Shown here one piece after another: positions 37,560-50,273 of a stretch of DNA of 64,000 nucleotides. Below the pieces are notes generated by a model, which was not told where the DNA came from, searched no databases, and saw nothing but the letters and a program-made list of their open reading frames with translations. This stretch comes from Cloeon dipterum. Taxonomy: Eukaryota > Arthropoda > Insecta > Ephemeroptera > Baetidae. How positions within the stretch are numbered: the stretch's first letter is position 1; every line of letters starts with the position of its first letter. The stretch spans positions 18,745,681 through 18,809,680 of the forward strand of contig NC_088786.1 in NCBI RefSeq assembly GCF_949628265.1, written 5' to 3'. Made by a program: the position numbers and the translations under genes.

Positions 37560-39331
37560 ATGAGTGGAATGGACCAATTACGTAGGAAATCGCTGCATCG
37601 AGGAGTGCTTTCGCTGGACCTAGATGACTCATTTCCAGACGACACGATCCAGATGCTCCAATCGCCCACAATCAGACGCCAAAACTTGAGAAATGCTTCC
37701 ACTCTGGATACAACAGCATCAATCAATGAAAATTCATTGATGGACGTTTCTATTCTACAAGGAGAGGCCTCAAAGTTCTACAACCAGTCAAACGCGTCTG
37801 AATGTGTCGAGCCAACAGAGTCTTTGGTGCAGGCATTTTACAACGTTTTTGAAACCTACAACGACGGCCAGTCAGCTTTCGATGCCGTCAAGGAGTTCCA
37901 CGAAATCTGTAAAACACTCTCCCAGGTATATAATTGATAGAGGAAAGAAATGTTGAAATGTGGATTAATTTTATAAATTTGCAGTCTGCAAAGAACAACA
38001 AGGTTCTGGAAAATTGGCTGATTGAGGAGAAGAACACTTGGCACCTAGTGGAGACTCTATATGGAGACCGATTGAACTATGAATACGACGAGGAAATGCC
38101 CATGGAGTTGATGCTGAGTGAGAAAGAAGTTATGCTAGACGTCTTCAACAGGGATAGCGTCACCAGGCAGTGTCAGTTAGTGGTTGATTGGCTTGAGCAG
38201 GCAGAAGCAGATAAGAAGGAGCAGTCGCAGAAGCTGCAGGCGCAGCACTTTTCTGACAAAACTGTCTGCTGGGAAAACACAGTTTACCAAATTCAGCAAA
38301 AAGACAATCTGGCTTACACATCTGGAGTTGCGCTTGTCACGGAAATTGATCCAGACGCTCCATTGCGACAGCAAAAGTAATTAATACATTATCTATGCTT
38401 ATCAAATGGGGGAGAGGAGTTGAGCGAATTCAAGTAGAACAATAGTGGGCCTTTTAGTAGTTGATGCACAGGAGTTCAGTCACCAGAAACTCTAATCTAA
38501 AGTAATTTTTTAGATATTAATCAATTCACCTGAGATTGGATTAAAGCACACTCGTTTTTGTGCCAGAAGTGGTTCAGCTATATTAGCTAATTGTGAATTT
38601 AATTCAACCTTGTTTCTCAATAAAAAATTCCTTGGTGAAATTTTGCAGACACATCCACAGTCTGGACTTGGAAGACGAAAGGCTGCTTCTCTCGCAAATT
38701 CTGTCACACATCCGGTGCGGTCAGCTGGACCTGGCACAGCAGCTGTGCATGCACTGCGGCCAGCAGTGGCGGGCGGCCACCCTGGAAGGTTGGCGGCTGT
38801 ACCACAACCCAAACCTAACCAAGGAGAGTGAGAATGGCGTGCTGTTGCCGATCGAGGGTAACCCGAACCGCGACATCTGGAAGGTGGCCGCGTGGCGCAT
38901 GTCCGAGGACAACAGGCTGCCGCAGGCCACAAGGACCACATACGCGGCTCTGTGCGGCCACCTGCAGCAGATGCTGCCGAGCATGGTCACCTGGGCCGAC
39001 TGGCTGTGGGCGCACCTCAGGGCGATGATTGATGTGCGCATCGAGGAGGAGATCCGCGAGCGCGTCAACAAGCAATATGTCGAGATGCCAAACAGCTACT
39101 GGGCCAACAAGATGAGCCTGACGCAGATCTTCGCGGCCCTCGCCTCCAGCCCTTTGCCTAAGATCAGGGCCGAGCACGCCGAAGACTTTCCCACTGTACA
39201 GAGGGCGCTCATTCTTGATGACATGGTCACCCTCTATGCCACGCTTGCCGCCTGGGCGCGCCAGCACGCTGACCTCAAGTTCCAAAAATCACCTTTGCTC
39301 CTCAGGTATAATTTCTTTAGTTACTTGTTTG

Positions 39332-39403
<72 letters not shown>

Positions 39404-42272
39404 TACTAAATAATTTGCTTGCTTGAGTCAGACTGGTATCTTATGTCAAATTTAATTTAAAAAATTAAAAAAATGGTAGGAGAGTAAATACTATGGTCAC
39501 AGAATCATCGGTTGCTTCAAAACTGATAATTATTGTAGATAATTTCCAAGCCGATTTTTTATATTTTAAATGTATTTTTACGTTCCTTAAAATTTTAAAG
39601 GGATTGGATATCTGTAAGTCTAAATAGAAAATGCTTGATTTTGTTTTGTATCAAAGAATTTAATGTCTAAATATTTGCAATAAACTCAAACTGGTGGAAA
39701 TAGTATTTTTGACTTAAAACATAATAACTTGGTTTGTTAATCTCAACTAGAATGCTAACCTCTAGAGCACAATAGACCTGATTTCAGTAATAGAACACAA
39801 AAATTAGATCAACTAAGCAATATTAGTTGATCCAAGACATTTTTGACAGTTTTAGTGGAGTTAGATTCTAATACTTATTTGATGGTTATTCCGCCACAAT
39901 TGGATGCTCAGAAGAAATAGTTGATCATCAAAGTATGACAGCCCTCGTTATCAATGCCAACAACCTTGTTAAATGTTTCGCTTTTTTAATGTTCTTGAGG
40001 TTGATAAATCTCAGTGTCGAGATGCCGAAAAAAATTCTCCATTATTCAATGTAACGTTGCAGATTTTCCGCTCACTTGGTGCTGATCCTGAAGCAGCTCG
40101 GCAAAGAGGAAAACGAGTCGTGCGCCCAACACGCGGCGGAAGTGCTGAAAATCTACTCAAAGTACGTGATCAGCACGAAGAAGCCCGAGATTATCATCTC
40201 GTACATTTCGCAACTTCCGCAAAAGGAGCAGGTGGAGGCGTTGGCTGTATACCTAGAGAGCATCACAGACCCCGACCTGAAGGCGCACTGCCTCATCCTG
40301 GCCAACAACGCGCAGCTTGACGTGGAAAAGGCCGCCCGTCAGGTCGTCATTTCCATCAGGGAACGACCCGTTCCCATCACAGGTACTTAGAAATAATTAT
40401 TCTTAACAATTCTGAAAGAAATTGTTGTTTAGATTTTTAAGTTACTCTTGGTAATCAAGGACTGTGAATTTTAGGCACATTGAATATTTTTTCTGACTTT
40501 AAAATTGTCATAGAATATTTAAACGAGCATTGAACAAACATGCATAACTATTTTAGCCGTTTGAACCACCACAAAACAGTCTAAAATCGTCTAAATATAC
40601 AATTTCACCAGCATAATTAGATTTCACATGTTGTGTTGGTGCCACACTTAATTTATAAATGACATGTTCTTCTGCAGCCCTGAACCCCAAGGATGAGTAC
40701 TACGCCAAGATCCAAGCGCTGGACTGGCTAGTCGTTTGCCCGACGCAAAGTGGCGAGGCGCTGTGGCACGCAAACGCACTCGTCCGACAGTTTGTGGCCA
40801 AAGGTGAGCTCGACCTGGCACGGATGACCTACGCAAAAATCCCGCAGGACACGCTGCACCACATCGTCCAGCAGGGACAGTTGCTGAATGACGATGAGGA
40901 CACAATGCCACGTCACAGCGCTGCCATGAGGGAGTACTTGTCCTTCCAGCACTACTTGGTAATTTGTTTCTGAATTTGCTCATTTCATTTCATTTTGTTT
41001 TGTAACTACAGGACGCACATCGAGATTTTGGAGAGTGGATGCACTATTTGCACAAGAAGAAGCCGATTTCTCCTGAATCAGTGCCAAAAGAAGCGACTTT
41101 CCAGCAGAAGTTGCTTTTTGAGGAGCAGCTTAAGTACTACAAGTCTGCCCACGAGAGTTGGAAGAAAAATTTGTGTCACATGGCTGAGGTTGGTGCAATT
41201 TTTTTCTCAGTAGTTTTGTAATCTTTTTGATCAAAAATGAATAAATTTCTAAAAAGGAACATTAATCTCATAAAAAAACATGTCAAGCTAAATATTGTGA
41301 AAGCAGTATTGGTAGAATTGTTGGAATCGGCATCGGCGTTATCCGTGAAGCTCTGAGCAAAGATCGGCCAGTATATTGTAATGTCATCTCTGCCCAGGGT
41401 GGAAAAGATATGAATGCGTCAATTTTAAAAGTGAATGTTAGTGTTTATTACACCTTCCTTAATTGACCATCAGCAGCCTTAAAACACTGATGATGTGATG
41501 TCTCAATGTAATGACCCGCTCTCTTTGTCCAGCGCTCGACGGCTAACGCGGAGGCTAAATCCACAACGGCACTCAAATTTTATAATTTTATTACAGATAT
41601 CGTCTAAAATTTCATCATTTTTGCTATCCCATTTTTTCTCCTTAAATAATATATTTTTGTCAACCACATTTACATCAATGAATACCACCAAAGGCGCCAA
41701 ATTAATATTAATAATTGACAATTTTGGATAGTTTATCATCAAAGTGTAAGACTCAAACACAAAATATTCACCGTTTTTCAACTATCCCAGGACAAAAAAT
41801 GGTTTAGGATTCTTTCCTTCAAGGGTTAAAATTAAATTACCTTTGCCTACCAATAACTGTTAACTAAATATAATAAATCTTTGTCCATGTTATAAAACCT
41901 TTTTTTGTATTCTAATTCCAGGTCTGCCACAAAAGGTTCATAAACATTCTCACGTTCCCTGATGGCATTTGGCTGAAAGAAATGGGCCAATTGGAGCCCT
42001 GCGCGGAAGTGAACGCGAGAAATGTAGAAATTGATGCCCTGATCCGTATTGTAATACCGCAGTCTGCATTTCTTGTACACGACATTTGTCTCAAGTCTGG
42101 AAATCCGAAGGGTAGCATGGATTTGGCCAACATAATTGCCTCAGAACAATACGAACTGTACAAATTCTTCAACAAAAAAGACTTGAAAGAGCTTCTGCAG
42201 AAGATCTGTGAATCATCAGTTGAGTTGTTGAAAATGAATTATGACTCATTTGGTCACGAAGCATCGAGTTAG
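37560..42272 (+). CDS. NUP107: Nuclear pore complex protein Nup107
   Basis: Exons 37560-37925, 37985-38376, 38649-39305, 40063-40382, 40678-40958, 41012-41188 and 41922-42272 give 847 residues; the human protein is 925. The non-conserved N-terminus is short. The helical Nup84/Nup107 fold follows, with recognisable blocks WENTVYQIQQKD, LDLEDERLLLSQILSHIRCGQLDLAQQLC, EGNPNRDIWKVAAWRM, FSAHLVLILKQLG, QKEQVEALAVYLESI and PKDEYYAKIQALDWLVV. Nup107 is a core member of the Y-shaped Nup107-160 scaffold, needed for pore assembly and kinetochore targeting. It is divergent from WDR70 and shares the intergenic promoter region. Exon 3 and exon 4 are markedly GC-richer than the flanks. The intron 6 donor (GAG|GTTGGT) is weak. 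Confidence 0.95.
39335..39399. repeat. (TA)n microsatellite
   Basis: Thirty-two uninterrupted TA units lie in NUP107 intron 3, starting 29 nt after the exon 3 donor. They are self-complementary and likely to vary in length. Confidence 0.97.
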
Positions 42273-42304
42273 AATTCGGAATACACATTATGTTCTATAT
42301 CTTT

Positions 42305-42310
42305 AATAAA
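42305..42310 (+). promoter_or_regulatory. Polyadenylation signal of NUP107
   Basis: An AATAAA lies 33 nt after the NUP107 stop codon. Confidence 0.75.
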
Positions 42311-42319
42311 CAATATTTG

Positions 42320-42748
42320 AAATGGTAAATTTACTTTTTATTTTTAAAATATTTTTAACTTTGCGTTACTTTAATTTTGTTTCAAAAAGGTTTCAAATAG
42401 AAATTAACTGTTCACTGGGATAAAAATTACGTATTCCATTAGTTTCAGCTATTTTAAATTATTTCAAAAATTAATAAAGCCTTTTCGCTGACATACCTAA
42501 ATCCATATTATTTTAAAAATAAAATCTTAAACTATCCACATAAAAAATAAGGAAAAAATCGCAGCATGATATTACAATTATTTTTCGTTTTTGCTCATGA
42601 ATCTGAAAGTTCATGTTCATGCAGCGCAGTGGCCAGTCACAAGCATATTTAAAAAGTCCCGCCAGAATCTGTGCTCACCCTCGCACACCCTTGCGTGACG
42701 CATTCGGCCAGCCGGCAGACAGACAGCGTTTTGCAGCTATCAACAAAC
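42320..42748 (+). promoter_or_regulatory. Spacer and promoter/leader of NCBP3
   Basis: AT-rich DNA to about 42590 is followed by a more GC-rich stretch (42620-42745) just before the NCBP3 start, probably promoter and 5' leader. No intron is needed in the leader. Confidence 0.45.
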
Positions 42749-45700
42749 ATGGCGAAACCCACTGAACTTGTTCCAATGCCGACCGGCCACATTGGAGCAG
42801 AAATTGACTCGGCCGACGAAATAATGGAGGTTGACGACGTCTGCGTTCAAGAAGACGTTCTCAAAGACTCTTTAAACATGTCTGGTGACCTCGAAGATGG
42901 TGAAATTGACGATCCAGAATGCGGAGAAATCAACGACGCTGGGGACTACCCTCTCGAAGGAATTAATACGAGGAACAAGGTGTGTTTAATGTTTTAAACT
43001 CCCTTTTATTATTTGCCAATTTTTAATTGTAGAGTGATATTTGAAAGGGAATTGGCTCCCGTCTTTTAAAATTGACATGAAATATTTGATTTCAATTTAT
43101 ATTTATTATGTAGATACATACGATAAATATGATTCTTTAAAATCGCGCATGCGAAATTTTAAACTTGCATTCTGGGTGAACTGAATTCCTCGCAAAATAA
43201 TATATATTTACAATGATAATTTTTAATTTTAATGCTCCTTTTTTTCGTCAGGGTCCAGGAAGAATCTATGAAAACAACTTCAAAGCAGGCATTGATTTAG
43301 GCAGCGAGGAAGGAAAGATGCTGCTAGAAAAGAGAGCCAAGCGTTTTGGTCTTGAGGAAGGTGACATAAAAATCCCTGAAATCGTCCCAGCAAACGCTGT
43401 AGATGAAACAGTGCTGCAGGAGCTCTACAAAAGGTACTTTTTTGTTATTTTTGGCTTGAAACCTTAATCAAAAATTCCTTTTCCAGCTTAAACATGTCTG
43501 AAGCAGAAAGTTCTTACGAGAAACAAGGCTACCGACTAACTGCCATTCACATTCGTGGCGTGCAGGAGATGAACACAGATGAAGTCTTCAGCTTTTTCCG
43601 CCACTACAATCCCGCCACTCTGGAGTGGATCAGCGACGTGTCTTGCAACGTAGTCTGGCAGGATACGATCGACGCTGCAAGGGCGTTAATTGGACTATCA
43701 AAGCCGATCATCGGTCTGACGGAGCGTCGGAGCGACAAGTATGAAGAGATTGTCGTGGTTGAGGAGGAAACCGATGACACTACAATTGTTGAGGAAATTA
43801 TGGAGGGGGTTCCAGATGCAAAGGAATCGCATGATCAGGAGAACAGAGCACCTGAGGTATATGGTTCAATAGTGCATTTTCTTCACTTTCCATATATATG
43901 TTATTCCTTGTCATTTTTATCAAATAGTTTAATTTAAAACTATGTTAAGCGATATTTTATTGTTTTTGAGATGGTAAATTTAGATATCATATTTAAATAT
44001 AAATTGGATAATCTCCTCAAAAATTGTTTAAAAACTGATTTTACAAGTACAATGTAATATTTTTCCAAATTGTGCGTAGTTGTTGCAATCCTGAGTTTGC
44101 CATATTTTGCGTATGCTCACCTAAATACGGGTACCAAAATATTGTGTATGTTACTTTGAATCCTTTTAATGGCTTAAAGAAGACGTTTTATTGCATAATA
44201 TTTTATTCTTGATGCTACAATCTTTAGTGTGAAACACTCAAATTGCCTGAAATACTAAATTTATTGTATTAGTTTTTTAATGTTTAATTTTATTTAAAGC
44301 ATAAGTTAATTTGGATTTATGAATTTTTAAGCATATTAACTGACAAAGTTCTGTACATGATGACAAAATTAATTGCAGTGCGTTAGTTTAAAATGTTTTA
44401 ATAAAGTTCATCCATTTAAATTTCAGCATTTGGGTTTAGTACCGGCATCTACTATTGAAGTTCCCATCCCTCCCGGATACTGGAGATACGGAGGAAAGAA
44501 ACGCAACTCTAAAGGTTTGCTTCTACGTTTTGCCAAGGTTGGAGATAAGAAGCCTCCAGGTGCAGAAAGCCACAGTGAATACTACAGAGTGCATGGTAAT
44601 CCAAACTACGGAGGTGCGGCGGACATTCACATGAAAATAGAAAGTGGATTTATCTGAAATTAATTTTTGTTAGGAATGAAAGGGTTCATCTCGCAGAACA
44701 GAAAAAGGAAACGCCAAGAGAGGAAGAGCTCTCTCCCAAAGATGGTCGAAAATACAAGTAAGAATCCATGGGGCAATTTGGCTCAAGATTGGAGCACTGT
44801 TGACATCAGGCCAAGAGGACCTAGAGGTAAGGGTTTCTTTATCTGTTAAATTATATGGATAAAATGAGCATCACGCCATCCACCTGAGAGTTGGGCTGGC
44901 TGCGTTGCGGCGCTGTGACGCACAACAGCACACGCGCGTTGCCACCAACCGGCTGTTTAGGGAGGAACTCAGCTGCGCTTTGCTGTGCAGGAATGTCGAG
45001 GAATCCTTTTGCACGCCAAATCAAAAGCAAAGTCCCACTTTCAGTGTTTGATAACAATTAGCCAAAGGATTAGTTCCTGTAATGTAAGGTTCTCTAGATC
45101 CACGCCTCCTTAATATTATCAAAGCTCGAACAGCTCACCGGGCTTGGAGGCGCACCGTCACCGACTCGCCACTTGCTGCTTTACGAACCTTTTCCATTTA
45201 ACTTTAGGGACAAATATCTGGCGTTTCAATTAAAATATCTCAGTATGGGGAGGCGGCCACTTGGGTCCCATGTTATTCGCTTGGCGATGATATTGGGATC
45301 CGGTGAGCTCATAGTCCATGGGATGTGCTGAGTAGATGAGGTTCTAGATAATAAGATCGTATAATGGAAAAAATTAATTCTTCTGGATACCAGGTGCGCT
45401 CTTCTCGTGAGCATCACATGTTAATTATTGTGTGAATATATCTAATTATAATATTGAGAAGGTTAAACTCTTCGCCTATATCAATCTGAAAAATTATCTA
45501 AATTCCTTCCCTTGAAATAAATAACCGATTTCCTTATCTACAAATTATTTTTCAGAACGCTCAAATTTGGACGATCATGGTCTGCTAGAGAAAATCGCAG
45601 ATGTGAGGATGATCCTAAAGTCAAACCGGAGCAACCCACCTGCGCCGCCGCCAACCATTCACTCTTCGGACAGTGAGCTGCTTTCAGAATCCTCGTCCGA

Positions 45701-46557
45701 GGAAGAAATGCTGTGGACAAAGAAGCTAAAGCGGCCGCAGATGAGAATGCATGCGGACGAAGAGGAAAAGAAAATCAACAAGCGACGAAAGATGGCCGCG
45801 AGGAGTGTGAAGATTCCACACAGAACTCGTACGCAGATTGCGGAAAAGCCCAAATTTGAAGACTTGCGGTCTCGTCTGTCCCACTCAAATCAAGGCTCAG
45901 TTTGGTCGCGTCTGCAGGCTCCCGCTAGGCCTGAGAGGAGAAGAGACTACTCTCCCAAGCGAGCCGATTCCGAAGAGGACGAGCCACCTGTGCGGCACGC
46001 TGTCCAGTCGACCATTTCAGCGGTTAAGGGCGATTTGAGAGGTGCAATTGAAGTCAGAAAATCAGGTAAGATTATCTTGAATCGAGGAAAAAGGAAAAAT
46101 CGACAAAAAATACTACTGCACCGAATTACAAAACCCTGAAACACGATTTATTTCCAATTTTAGTTCTCCTTTATTTGGTCTATTTTTAAAATTGATCACC
46201 CAGTCTCCTGTTTAGGCTCAAGTGCCATGGATTTATCTCAAGTAATTTCATTTTTCAGGCGGACAAGATTTGCGTTCAAAAATAGTAAAGCCAGAGCCAA
46301 AGAGAGATTCGTACAGAGAGCCACGTCGGAACAGCAGACGCAGGAGGTCGGTGACGCCTCCGTACAAGAAGGAAGAGATCAGAATCGAGATCAAAAATGA
46401 GAATTTCAAGGAGAAGAACCCAAGCAGCAGCGGATCTGACAGTGAGAGCAGCAGTAGCAGTAGCAGCAGTACGTCCGGCTCATCATCCTCTTCTGGCAGC
46501 AGCAGTTCTAGTGACTCTGACTCTGAAGAAGATGAACGGCAGAGCAAGAAGAAGTAG
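42749..46557 (+). CDS. NCBP3: Nuclear cap-binding protein subunit 3
   Basis: Exons 42749-42979, 43252-43433, 43487-43856, 44427-44613, 44674-44826, 45556-46065 and 46259-46557 give 643 residues; the human protein is 620. After an acidic N-terminus, the RRM-like domain spans about 140-215 (YRLTAIHIRGVQEMNTDEVFSFF, EWISDVSCNVVW). Then come VPIPPGYWRYGGKKRNSKGLLLRFA, a Lys/Arg-rich segment, NPWGNLAQDWSTVDIRPRGPRG and a serine-rich, acidic C-terminus ending in KKK. NCBP3 binds capped RNA and works with the NCBP1 complex and TREX/EJC in mRNA export. The start ATG has a good context (AACATGG). Intron 4 is only 60 bp. The gene is convergent with GLOD4. Confidence 0.93.
45205..45346 (-). repeat. Diverged interspersed repeat, copy A (in NCBP3 intron 5)
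   Basis: Read on the minus strand, this segment aligns with 51441-51619 from TAGAACCTC to TTTGTCCCTA. Identical blocks include CTATGAGCTCACCG, ATAACATGGG and GAAACGCCAG. The family is unknown to me. Confidence 0.6.
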
Positions 46558-46596
46558 TTTAAGGTATTCAGAGTAGAGCATCGGTCCAAATGTAAA

Positions 46597-46602
46597 AATA
46601 AA
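46597..46602 (+). promoter_or_regulatory. Polyadenylation signal of NCBP3
   Basis: An AATAAA lies 39 nt after the stop. The convergent GLOD4 signal (46669-46674) is 67 bp further on, so the two transcripts end nearly back to back. Confidence 0.75.
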
Positions 46603-46668
46603 TTCGCATATTTTTAAATAACCTTTTTTAAATTTTTAAATAGTAGCTTATACAATTATAATATCCAC

Positions 46669-46674
46669 TTTATT
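46669..46674 (-). promoter_or_regulatory. Polyadenylation signal of GLOD4
   Basis: TTTATT on the plus strand is AATAAA on the minus strand, about 115 nt after the GLOD4 stop codon. Confidence 0.65.
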
Positions 46675-46788
46675 GGTAATCAATATCAACAGCTTTTTTA
46701 TCAAAAATTGCCGAGAACAACGTTTGTTTACAAATTAATGGCATCGCTGGTCAAGTGGTTAATGGGTCCTCTGAGTCAGGTTCACTCT

Positions 46789-48436
46789 TTACGCATCTTT
46801 CTTCATCGCTTTCTCCAAAAGTGAGGCCGCTTGTGGGTCGAACTCGGAGAGTTTGCGATAGCTTTCATCATTGACAAAGCAAATCTCGTGTCCGTCCTGA
46901 AAGTGCATTGTTAAATTATTATGAATGGTCCACAATGGATGACTAGAATTTCTTGATAAGGTACACCTGCCGACACTTGTCTTATCATTAGGAAAACACT
47001 TAGCTAGTAAAACATTGTTGGCCATCAACTAGCTCTTGAAGCATCTTGAAAAAATAAAGTTGCTAACTGTTTTTGTGCAACATACAAACCTATGCTTCAC
47101 ATTTTAAGTAGCAAAATCAAAACACTTCTTTTCAATTTAACCACGTCAACCATAAAAACCGCAATTTATGTTTTCCCCATTTAAACACTAACTGAATATT
47201 TAATAAAAAATTAAATCCTTGCAAGGACAGGTTACATTTAAATATTATCTATAATCTTAAAAAGTTTATTTTTTATTTTTTGTAAATAAACATTTTCTTT
47301 AAAAATCTATTAAAATCAAAACTCATGTTTTAATTTCACCTGTTCTTACGGATATTTGTGGAATTTACCTTTCGGCATATTAAAACTAAAATCTTAGCAA
47401 TGCTCACAGGGTCAGCGAGAATGATGACTCGAACAGTGGCCTTCCCTGGGGTGGGTAGAGAAATCAGCGGAGTGAGAATCGTGTTCTTGGTCTCTGTTAT
47501 TTTCTCGCTGATCATCGGCTGTTGGTCGGAGGGGCAAGAAAAAGCAATTCTGCCGTAGGCCTTAGCGCGCTCGACAGGGCCTCCTGTTGGTACAAAGTGG
47601 TTCACATGACGCTAACCCAGCTTCACGTCGCATGCTACCTATATCCCTGATCTCGAGCTTAGCTTGGCCATCTCCAAATGACACGACTGCCGCCTTTTCC
47701 TCCTTGCTGTGCAGTTGCAGTCCCAGCGTTCCGTGCCAGAAGTCGACGCTCCGTTGCAAATTCGAACTAGCAACTAAGACGGACTGCACTGGATCTGGAA
47801 ATTCACCAAAAACTCAAATTAATTGCTTTCTCATTTAGACGTCCAGTACCGCCATTGGAGGGTTGGGGCTCGTCAATTAAAAAGAACTGGTAGCCGCCGG
47901 GAGCTTCAGTGACAAAATGCTTCTCGTCCTTCCTGATGGGCCACTCCAACGCCTTAGCTCTCTCGATTGCTTCACGAGACTTGACAACGATGCCGATAAA
48001 GTCATTTCCTTCAAAGTATTATTATTTCTTAATTTAATTTGAGATGCTATATAGTTGGACTTAATTTTACCTTTCTCGTATTGAGTAATTCCGTAGTTGT
48101 AAGTCAGCTCAATGACAAAGTGTGTGTCTTCTGAGCCATAGCCGATCATAGTTTTGCTCCAGCGCGTATCATAGTTTCTACAATTTAATATTTAAATAAT
48201 TGGATTTTTGAAAATATAATTTTTCAGCAAATTACCCATTGCAAGCGGCCTCACAGCCTTCAGAAAACTCCTCATGCCTAAGTACCTGACAAGCGAAGAA
48301 AAAGATTGGTTGTTATTATTTAATCTTAATTATATAATATTACCTTCATTCCTAACACCTCTCGGAAAAATTTCAGGGTGTTTTTACGCTCACCGATTTT
48401 GAAAACAAAGTGTAAGGCTCTACCGTTGATGTTCAT
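46789..48436 (-). CDS. GLOD4: Glyoxalase domain-containing protein 4
   Basis: Seven minus-strand exons, 48436-48344, 48285-48236, 48177-48071, 48008-47850, 47794-47639, 47583-47408 and 46896-46789, give 282 residues; the human protein is about 298. It carries two vicinal-oxygen-chelate (glyoxalase-fold) domains. The first has [44 protein letters not shown] and [10 protein letters not shown]. The second has [56 protein letters not shown]4 is reported in mitochondria; its substrate is not established. The start codon is in the exon that opens after CTGTAG near 48454; the upstream in-frame codons run into a stop across the leader junction, which supports this start. Confidence 0.93.
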
Positions 48437-49733
48437 CTTGATTTTCTTACTCTCCTACAGAAAGGAAATATAAATATGCTCGTGTAAATTACAAGAGCAG
48501 AACAAAAATTTACGTAATATCTGTAAAATCGTAGAAGAAAAATGTTTAGGAAAAATTAATTCAAAATGTGTGCGTAGATATGTATATATGAAAAACTTAT
48601 TTTTTTTAAATCAATGGATAATCCCTGTTAATGACACCTAAAAGTTGTGCTTTAAATTGTTTTAAAATTAATTACAACAACGCTTTAAGGCTCGGCTCCA
48701 ACAGGTACCTGCTGATGACGCTACAAAGTAACACTTTCGACAGTCTTTGACGAGAGGACGGTGCTGGCGAGTGCCTGGTGTAGTGCTCGCCTTTTAAAAA
48801 TTGTTACAGGGGGCGTGATTGTTTCAAAGCAGTGTTGCCTCCATTCCAAGATAAACTTTTTTCAAAAAAATTAATCCATCCAACAATCATGTGGATTTTT
48901 TTCTAAAATATTGAAAATTTTAAAATATTTTTCAAAATAACTGATACTTATGGAATGAAGACCCTGAAAAAAAAAACAATTTTCGTCAATTTTTTCGAAG
49001 TAGGTTGGCAGCAACAGTGCTTGATTTCGTTTCGTATTCGGATTGCATTGCACGGAAAACACACGACTTGTGTACACCTTCCTCAAAAAGCGCCGCATTT
49101 TGCGACTTTCCCCTGTTTTTTCAGCTTATTGCGAATCGGAGTCCAGCTAGGTGAGTGTAAAAAGTCATCAACCAAAATCACGATCGTGATTCAAAGGTGT
49201 GGTATTTCGATTCTGACGGAAATGGGAGCTAATCGGCTTTGTCGAACCTCTTTTGAATTTAGGCATCTGCATCTGTTGGATACATATTATTGTCATGCTT
49301 AAAATTCCTTTCGCTTTATTTGTAAAAGATTATTATAAATCCTGTTTATTAACAAGCAGTGCGTACATGCCCATACACAAATTTTAGATTTATATTTACT
49401 ACTTTGACTAGGAAAAAGATAGGAAACATAATGTTACATACAGACTCGGCGTGAGTTTTTTCCGCCAATTTTTTCGCTTCATGCTTTGCTGATTTGTGAA
49501 AGCAGAAGACCAGCAGACAGCTGCATCTCCGTTTTTTGCATTGTTCCCCATCAGTCATTGCTTTCCACTGCAGGCATTGCATTCGGAATTTTTCTTTGAA
49601 GTTCGCATCTAGTTTGATAAAGAAAAAAAATTATCTCTTTAAGCGATAGCAAAAGTCCCACTGCTGTCATTATCGCAATGTCTTTGTTTCAATCAAAGTC
49701 ACTTATATTATTAATTCTGATTACAGTTGAAAG
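48437..49733. promoter_or_regulatory. Divergent promoter region of GLOD4 (-) and ZNF706 (+) with leader exons
   Basis: A GLOD4 leader exon ends at 48709 on the minus strand (CAGCAG|GTACCT) and starts near 48800. A ZNF706 leader exon ends at 49150 on the plus strand (CAGCTAG|GTGAGT) and starts somewhere after 48900. The acceptor ATTACAG at 49726 precedes the ZNF706 start by 7 nt. The spacer is otherwise AT-rich with no other gene. Confidence 0.45.
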
Positions 49734-50273
49734 ATGGCACGAGGTCACCAAAAGATCCAGTCGCAGGCGAAGGCGCAAGAAAAGCAGGCCAAAATGAAGA
49801 AGCAACAGGGACACAGCGCTTCAGACCAGCAGAAAGCGGCTGCCAAAGCTCTAGTTTTCGCTTGTGCTATCTGCAAGGTAAATTACTGTCCACATAAGCC
49901 GCACTGACAGTGTGAAGGCGTCTGTTGGAATAATAAAAATTATTAAAAGCAAAAGTGGGTCAAAATTATAATATGCCTTTGAGAAATGTTTTTTATAAGA
50001 CTATGTATTGTATAAATATACCCTAACTCTGTGATAAAATGTCCCATTTTGTTTAATAAAATTTCATTTTAAATAAAATGATCGTGAAAGTGAATTAATA
50101 TCTCAAAAATGTGCATATCTATCGGAGAATCAAACGTCATAGATTATTTAAAACCAAACCTTTTAACGTCTGTCCATTTTCAGTCGCAAATGCCCGACCC
50201 GAAGACCTACAAGCAACACTTTGAGAACAAACACCCTAAAAACGATTTGCCCGCTGAGCTGAAGGATGTCTAG
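49734..50273 (+). CDS. ZNF706: Zinc finger protein 706-like small protein
   Basis: Exons 49734-49877 and 50184-50273 give 77 residues. The N-terminus (MARGHQKIQSQAKAQEKQAK) is the basic 4F5/SERF-like segment. A single C2H2 finger follows (CAICKSQMPDPKTYKQHFENKH; spacing C-x2-C-x12-H-x4-H). The end (PAELKDV) is also typical. The length matches vertebrate ZNF706 (76 residues), a conserved small nuclear protein implicated in stem-cell state control. It is divergent from GLOD4. AATAAA signals lie at 50649-50658, about 375 nt after the stop. Confidence 0.95.

Noticed and set aside
38510-39285. Long minus-strand open frames (143-156 codons) across NUP107 exon 3
   Set aside because: They are antisense to a clearly conserved, GC-rich exon. 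Such shadows are expected from its codon composition, and the translations resemble no family.
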